Source of the DNA: Ulvibacterium sp965228935
Lineage (GTDB): Bacteria; Bacteroidota; Bacteroidia; Flavobacteriales; Flavobacteriaceae
Direction: 5' to 3'
Assembly: GCF_965228935.1 (NCBI RefSeq)
Contig: NZ_OZ245846.1
Span: 1,054,001-1,118,000, forward strand
DNA: 64,000 nt
Positions 59,730 through 64,000 of the stretch are shown piece by piece. Position 1 is the stretch's first letter, and every line of letters starts with the position of its first letter. Below the pieces are notes generated by a model. That model searched no databases and had not been told where the DNA came from. It saw nothing but the letters and a program-made list of their open reading frames with translations. Made by a program: the position numbers and the translations under genes.

Positions 59730-59761
59730 AATCCAATTTATTAATCAAAAAAAGAAAACAA

Positions 59762-60133
59762 ATGAGTACACAAGAAGTTGCGGACAAATTAGTAAGCCTC
59801 TGTAGGGAAGGCAAGTATGATGAAGCCTATGGTTTATACGCTGATGATGCTGTAAGTATAGAAATGCCGGGCGTTCCCAATGAAAGAACAGAGGGGATAG
59901 ATAACATTATAAAGGGGTACCAAGAGTGGGCGAGCAACATTCAAGAGGCACATGGAGGCACTGTTGGAGACCCAATCGTGGTTGACAACCATTTTGTGGT
60001 TCCTATGACCAGTGATGTAACTTTCAAAAATGGAGGTCGGGTTAACATGGAGGAACTTTGTATGTATCAGGTCGAGAATGGAAAAATCAAGAGGGCGTCC
60101 TTTCATTACGACCCTTCGGCCATGTTTGGTTGA
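59762..60133 (+). CDS. NTF2-like (SnoaL) family protein
   Basis: A 123-residue protein with one NTF2-like domain: VADKLVSLCREGKYDEAYGL, YADDAVSIEMPGVPNERTEG and IDNIIKGYQEWASNIQEAHG, then PIVVDNHFVVPMTSDVTFKN and EELCMYQVENGKIKRASFHY. The fold is a cone-shaped pocket used by diverse enzymes and carriers, and no catalytic set is clear here. It follows the DUF2461 gene by 32 bases and ends beside an ABC ATPase remnant on the other strand. Confidence 0.85.
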   Translation: MSTQEVADKLVSLCREGKYDEAYGLYADDAVSIEMPGVPNERTEGIDNIIKGYQEWASNIQEAHGGTVGDPIVVDNHFVVPMTSDVTFKNGGRVNMEELCMYQVENGKIKRASFHYDPSAMFG

Positions 60134-60458
60134 TTATACTGTTTATAGGATGGGCATCTTGCCATTTATAAGGTGCCCTATTTTGCCCCACAAAGTAATG
60201 TTCTAATTCCTGCAGTGTCCCGGCGGAGGTTTGGATATCCTTTACAGTTTCGCCCTTGTTCGGTAATACGAAATGCTCACTGAATTCATTAACATGAATG
60301 AGGTCATAGCTCCAAATCAAAACCTCTGTCCCCCTATTTTCCTTTAAGTCCCTAATAATCCCTCTTAAACGAATCTGAGTGGTCGAATCAAGATTGGCGA
60401 AGGGTTCTTCGAATATAACCACTTCGGGGTCTCCGATAAATGAGGCTACATACCATAC
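60087..60458 (-). pseudogene. ABC transporter ATP-binding protein, N-terminally truncated remnant
   Basis: An open frame runs from the TGA before 60458 to 60087 and reads YVASFIGDPEVVIFEEPFAN, then LDSTTQIRLRGIIRDLKENR and VLIWSYDLIHVNEFSEHFVL, ending ELEHYFV. This is the C-terminal third of an ABC ATPase: Walker B with E-E in place of D-E, the D-loop NLD, and a switch His replaced by Tyr (SYDL for SHDL). Walker A and the signature motif are missing, since the frame is closed upstream. The tail after FVG runs past the usual protein end and is antisense to the NTF2-like gene. It looks like a decayed gene and is probably not expressed as protein. Confidence 0.75.
60152..60178 (+). terminator. 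Terminator after the NTF2-like gene
   Basis: Arms GGGCATCTT and AAGGTGCCC (9 pairs, one G-T) with a 9-base loop, followed by TATTTTG. The T run is short, so the call is moderate. It overlaps the end of the ABC remnant on the other strand. Confidence 0.45.
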
Positions 60459-60466
60459 TCATCGTA

Positions 60467-60498
60467 TTTTGATTTAAGTATTTCTTCGCTTATTTTTA
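60467..60498 (+). promoter_or_regulatory. Promoter of the propeller-sensor regulator
   Basis: TTTTG at 60467-60471, a 19-base spacer, then TATTTTTA at 60491-60498, one base off TAnnTTTG. The GTG start of the regulator follows 40 bases downstream. Confidence 0.5.
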
Positions 60499-60537
60499 GT
60501 TACATTCCCCCTAATACATCCAAAAAATAAACTACTC

Positions 60538-63404
60538 GTGAAAGCGACCCTAGTCGTTGTTTGTTGTTTATGGGCTTCTTTTCTGACCATCGGGCAAGAT
60601 GTGCCCCCGAGGTTTAAGCATCTTACCATGGCCGATGGGTTATCACAATCATCCATTACCTGCATTATCAAGGACAGCAATGGGTTCATGTGGTTCGGAA
60701 CCGAGGACGGTCTTAATAAATACGACGGTACCAACTTCACGGTATACAGGCATCGCCCAAATGACAATACCAGTATAAGCAGCAGTTACATCAACGCCAT
60801 AGTGGAACATAAGGACGGGTTTCTTTGGGTGGGTACCAGGAACGGATTGAATTACTTCAATCCCAATAACGAAACTTTTACCCGATATCAACATAATCCC
60901 AAAGATGGTAACAGTTTAATCCATAACGAAGTCAATGCCTTGTGGATGAATGCCGATGGGCTTCTTTTGATAGGTACTATGAACGGACTTAATAGTTTCC
61001 GTCCAAAGGGAAAGTTCAGCAAACATTTTCCGGAAGATGCCAAAGGCTCCTATAGGGTGAAATCCATAGTTGAAGCGGATAAAAATCATGTATGGGTGCT
61101 TAGCTCCGAAATGTTGGAAAAAGTGAGAATCGAAAATGGCCTTTTCAGGGATGTGCCTTTTCAACTTCCTATGAAGGGTTCATTAAAAAATGTGATGGCG
61201 CGGGACTCGGCCAATCTATGGATCGGTACAAGTAAAGGCCTTTTTAAATTCAATGAACGATCCCAGACCTTACAAAACCTAAATTTCCATGATTCAAATA
61301 TGGCCACGATCATAAAAGATAACGTGTTATCCCTAGTTCATGGTCAAAAAAAACCCTGTGGGTAGGAACTAGTAATAGTGGGCTTATCCGATTTGATACC
61401 GGAACCCATTCGTTCAAAATCTTGAAACAGGAACTTCAAAACGACGCTAGCTTAAATTCGAACTCAATCCGTTCCTTGTACCAAGATAAGGAGCAAATAC
61501 TTTGGGTAGGTACTTTCGGTGGCGGCATTAACAAATATGATTCCCATCAACTTCAATTCAAACATTACAAGCATTCTCCGGAAAATACCCATAGCTTAAG
61601 CGAAAATAGCGTTCGGGGCATTTTATTGGACAGTAAAGGGCGTTTATGGGTAGGTACGCATGGCGGTTTGAATTGCATGGACAAGGCAACCGGGGAAGTA
61701 GAGATCTATCGTTACAATCCAAGGGATGAGACTTCCATTTCCTCAAATACCGTTCGGTCTTTTTGCGAGGATTCCACAGGTACGATTTGGGCCGGCACCT
61801 GGATAAATGGTTTAAACCGTTTCGATGAAAAAACAAAAAAGTTTAAACGTTATTATAGGTTGCCCGGGCAAAAAGACTCCATAAACCAAGTAAGAACGTT
61901 AATTGCGGATTCGCAGAACAATATTTGGATAGGTGGGTATGGCCTATGGAAATTTAATCCCACAACAGAAGAATCTCAAGTCTTTTTTTATGACCCTAAC
62001 TTGGCCAAGCGAATAACTGCCCATTCAATCAATATCCTATATTTTGATAAAAAAGGATTACTCTGGGTCGGAACCAAGGATGGCCTCAATTGCCTGGACA
62101 CGGTAAAAAATTCCATTGAAAAATATCCTTATAACCCAAAAAATTGCCTGGGTCTTAGTCATGAATATGTCACAAGCATCGCAGAGGATGGGAGCGGATA
62201 TATATGGGTTGGTACGTATGGGGGAGGACTCAATCGATTGGATACCAACACCGGTGTTTTTGAGCATTATACCACTGCCAATGGATTGCTCAACGATGTA
62301 ATTTATGGTATACTGGTGGACGAAAAAAACCGCGTATGGTTTACCAGCAATGCCGGGTTAAGCCAATTTGATTCTAGCTCAGGGGAATTCAAACATTTTA
62401 ACGTAAGCCACGGTATCCAGGACAACGAGTTTAATGCAGGGGCCTATTTTAGGAGCAAGGAGGGTGAATTCTTTTTTGGAGGCATCAATGGTCTCAATGC
62501 TTTTGACCCCCTTTCCATTAACCCTGCCGTAAAAGCTTCGACAATAGTATTTACGGATTTTCAATTGCTTGGTGAAAAGAATAATTCCCCTGATGCAAAT
62601 ACCCATGTTTTGGATATCCCTATTTCAAGAGCCGATACCATTAGGCTTAAACATAACCAGAACAATATGTCCTTCGGTTTTGCGGAATTGAACTATGCCG
62701 ATGATGTGAACCATACGTATGAATATCAATTAGAAGGGTTAAGTAATGATTGGAACTTAACCGGGGAGGGGCAGCAAGTGATCCTTGGGAACATAGATCC
62801 CGGCACGTACACCCTGAACACCAGGGCAGTCCACGATGTATCGGAAATGGCCTCCATTACCATTGTGATTGCCCCACCATTCTGGAAATCAAATTGGGCC
62901 TATATACTCTATTTTCTAATGCTATTGGCCTCAGGCCTGTTGCTGCATGGTTATTTCACTCAGATACAAAGGAAAAGGAAGTTGTTCAAGTCAAAAATAG
63001 GGGCCTTGGAAGCGGATGTAAAGCAATTGACAAAAATTCAAAGCAATCCCAATACATTGCCCCTTAAACAAATTAAAGCTCCCTCGGAGGATCAGAAAAC
63101 CGTTCAAAGGGCCTTGGAAGTAGTTGAAGAACATTTGGTAGATCCAAACTTTGATATTGGCTCATTTGCTGCCCATATGCACATGAGTAAATCGCAATTA
63201 TATCGCAAGCTAAAGACATACACCGGTTGTTCCCCTACAAGGTTCATTCGGTTGATCCGACTAAAAAAAGCGGCCCAGCTATTGGAAGCAAATGTGGGAT
63301 CGATCACTGAAATCGCCTACATGGTGGGGTTTGATAATGTTGGTTACTTTTCCAAATGTTTTACGGAAACTTTTGGAACACCCCCTTCCCAATACAAACC
63401 ATAA
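60538..63404 (+). CDS. Propeller-sensor AraC-type regulator, split by an apparent -1 frameshift
   Basis: A GTG start at 60538 gives a signal-peptide-like start (ATLVVVCCLWASFLTIGQDV). The first frame ends at 61365, while the second continues from 61353 in the -1 frame to 63404. Joined, they make about 955 residues: many two-component-regulator propeller repeats (FMWFGTEDGLNKYD, FLWVGTRNGLNYF, TLWVGTSNSGLIRFD, ILWVGTFGGGINKYD, LLWVGTKDGLNCLD), a Y_Y_Y domain (NMSFGFAELNYADDVNHTYE), one membrane helix (WAYILYFLMLLASGLLLHGY), and an AraC HTH at the end (FDIGSFAAHMHMSKSQLYRK, ITEIAYMVGFDNVGYFSKCF). No kinase or receiver domain is present, so it would sense in the periplasm and act on DNA from the membrane. 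The frame break lies in a run of eight A. Confidence 0.85.
61346..61353 (+). other. A8 run at the reading-frame break (slippery site candidate)
   Basis: The 0-frame codons are CAA AAA AAA CCC and then a TAG at 61363-61365. Going back one base after AAA AAA gives ACC CTG TGG GTA, which continues the propeller repeat (TLWVGT). A ninth A would also restore the frame. This is either a mutation, a sequencing error or a programmed -1 shift on A-AAA-AAA. Confidence 0.85.
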
Positions 63405-63602
63405 GCTATTCTACCTTATTGACCTATAAGTGTAAGAAATTGAACTATATGTGGGGTTTTCTTATTCCTGCACTTTATAGATTTATCGTACACTTTTAAA
63501 GTATACATCTTTGCCACTTCACAATTTCCATTTGTTCGTGACCAAGTTTCTTCCGGGTTGCGAAATTGTTATCAAAATAGATCCTTTCAAAACGGTATTC
63601 CT

Positions 63603-64000
63603 ATGAGAGTCTTTGAATGGAGTCGTACAATTGTTTTGGTAGTGTTGTTTTTTCCATTCATATGTTCAGGTCAGGATTGTGATTTTTCCCGTAAACGTGC
63701 TAAAAAGGCCAAAAAACATTTTACCGATCAAAAAGTGTTAAAAGCTACCGTACAACGCAATCTATTTGGAAAATTTAGCCATGGCGCCACTACCAATTTT
63801 GTCAGGACGGATAAAAATAACTACTACTTGTCATTGGTCTTTATACGGGAATTTGGAAAAAGAATAGACATCATGGACAAAGATCCAGTCGTGATGCAAT
63901 TTGAAGACAATAGTATCCTGACGCTATATCCCGATAAGACAAAGCTTGGAAAATTTACCCTACCGGTCACTACGGAAACCATTGATCCCTACTATACGAT
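63603..64000 (+). CDS. Hypothetical secreted protein, cut by the window end
   Basis: An ATG at 63603 opens a frame that is still open at base 64000, so only about 132 residues are visible. It starts with a signal peptide (SRTIVLVVLFFPFICSGQDC) and continues with a basic stretch (SRKRAKKAKKHFTDQKVLKA), then beta-strand-like sequence (NNYYLSLVFIREFGKRIDIM and VVMQFEDNSILTLYPDKTKL). A CATCTTTG string near 63508, one base off TAnnTTTG, may be its promoter element. I recognise no family. The rest lies outside the window. Confidence 0.65.
   Translation, partial: MRVFEWSRTIVLVVLFFPFICSGQDCDFSRKRAKKAKKHFTDQKVLKATVQRNLFGKFSHGATTNFVRTDKNNYYLSLVFIREFGKRIDIMDKDPVVMQFEDNSILTLYPDKTKLGKFTLPVTTETIDPYYT

Overview
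The window looks like a chromosomal segment of a marine member of the Flavobacteriaceae (Bacteroidota). The evidence is gliding and type IX secretion genes (gldH, and a sprE/porW-type TPR lipoprotein), a single-subunit cytochrome b succinate dehydrogenase operon, an ATP synthase operon without atpD or atpC, many lipoproteins, start codons with little Shine-Dalgarno signal, and promoters of the Bacteroidota type (TTG, about 20 bases, TAnnTTTG). Sulfatase and carbohydrate-active genes suggest a life on algal or other sulfated polysaccharides. The genus cannot be fixed from the sequence alone.

Layout. Positions 1-3340 hold a plus-strand carbohydrate-linked cluster: a cut-off BNR/VPS10 propeller protein, an oligogalacturonate-lyase-like propeller lipoprotein, a ThuA protein and a DUF2721 membrane protein. 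3527-6776 has an unknown protein, an AraC regulator, an acyl-CoA dehydrogenase and an exported unknown. 6890-10453 is a sulfatase plus a six-hairpin-like lipoprotein. 10504-12346 is a minus-strand rimK / aspartoacylase-like pair. 12785-16281 is sdhCAB with a clear promoter and terminator. 16344-19159 is a small regulatory and accessory patch: an AraC/GyrI-like regulator, a Vsr endonuclease, and a divergent S24-like repressor / small HTH pair with palindromic operator candidates. 19223-24363 carries an aminotransferase, a serine hydrolase, a GNAT enzyme, and scoAB interrupted by an S23-type four-helix-bundle gene. 24464-29700 is PBP1A, gldH, a PSP1/RicT-like gene and trhO. 30098-42131 holds recA, an ECF sigma factor with a membrane-spanning beta-barrel partner, plsC, trpS, an MG2/TonB-plug protein, dprA, an HU-CCDC81/SPOR protein, a thioesterase and an aldo/keto reductase. 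42148-47671 (minus) is envC-like, DUF4292, TPR, dut, a flippase and a lipoprotein. 47811-48128 is a 53-bp tandem repeat. 48129-57011 (minus) is one long run: sprE, bactofilin, atpZ, DUF6168, atpB, atpE, atpF, atpH, atpA, atpG. 57469-64000 has a GlxA-type regulator, small cytosolic genes, an ABC ATPase remnant, a propeller-sensor AraC regulator split by a frameshift at an A8 run, and a cut-off secreted protein.

Most genes are ordinary housekeeping or envelope genes. The observations most worth a second look are: the tandem repeat array whose unit contains a copy of the 3' end and stop codon of the adjacent atpG; the A8 slippery site that splits the sensor-regulator; the decayed ABC ATPase beside it; the S23 gene lodged between the two halves of a CoA-transferase; and the phage-like divergent repressor switch next to an orphan Vsr. 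No CRISPR array, rRNA, tRNA, insertion sequence or complete prophage was seen. Nothing here can be claimed as a proven new system.
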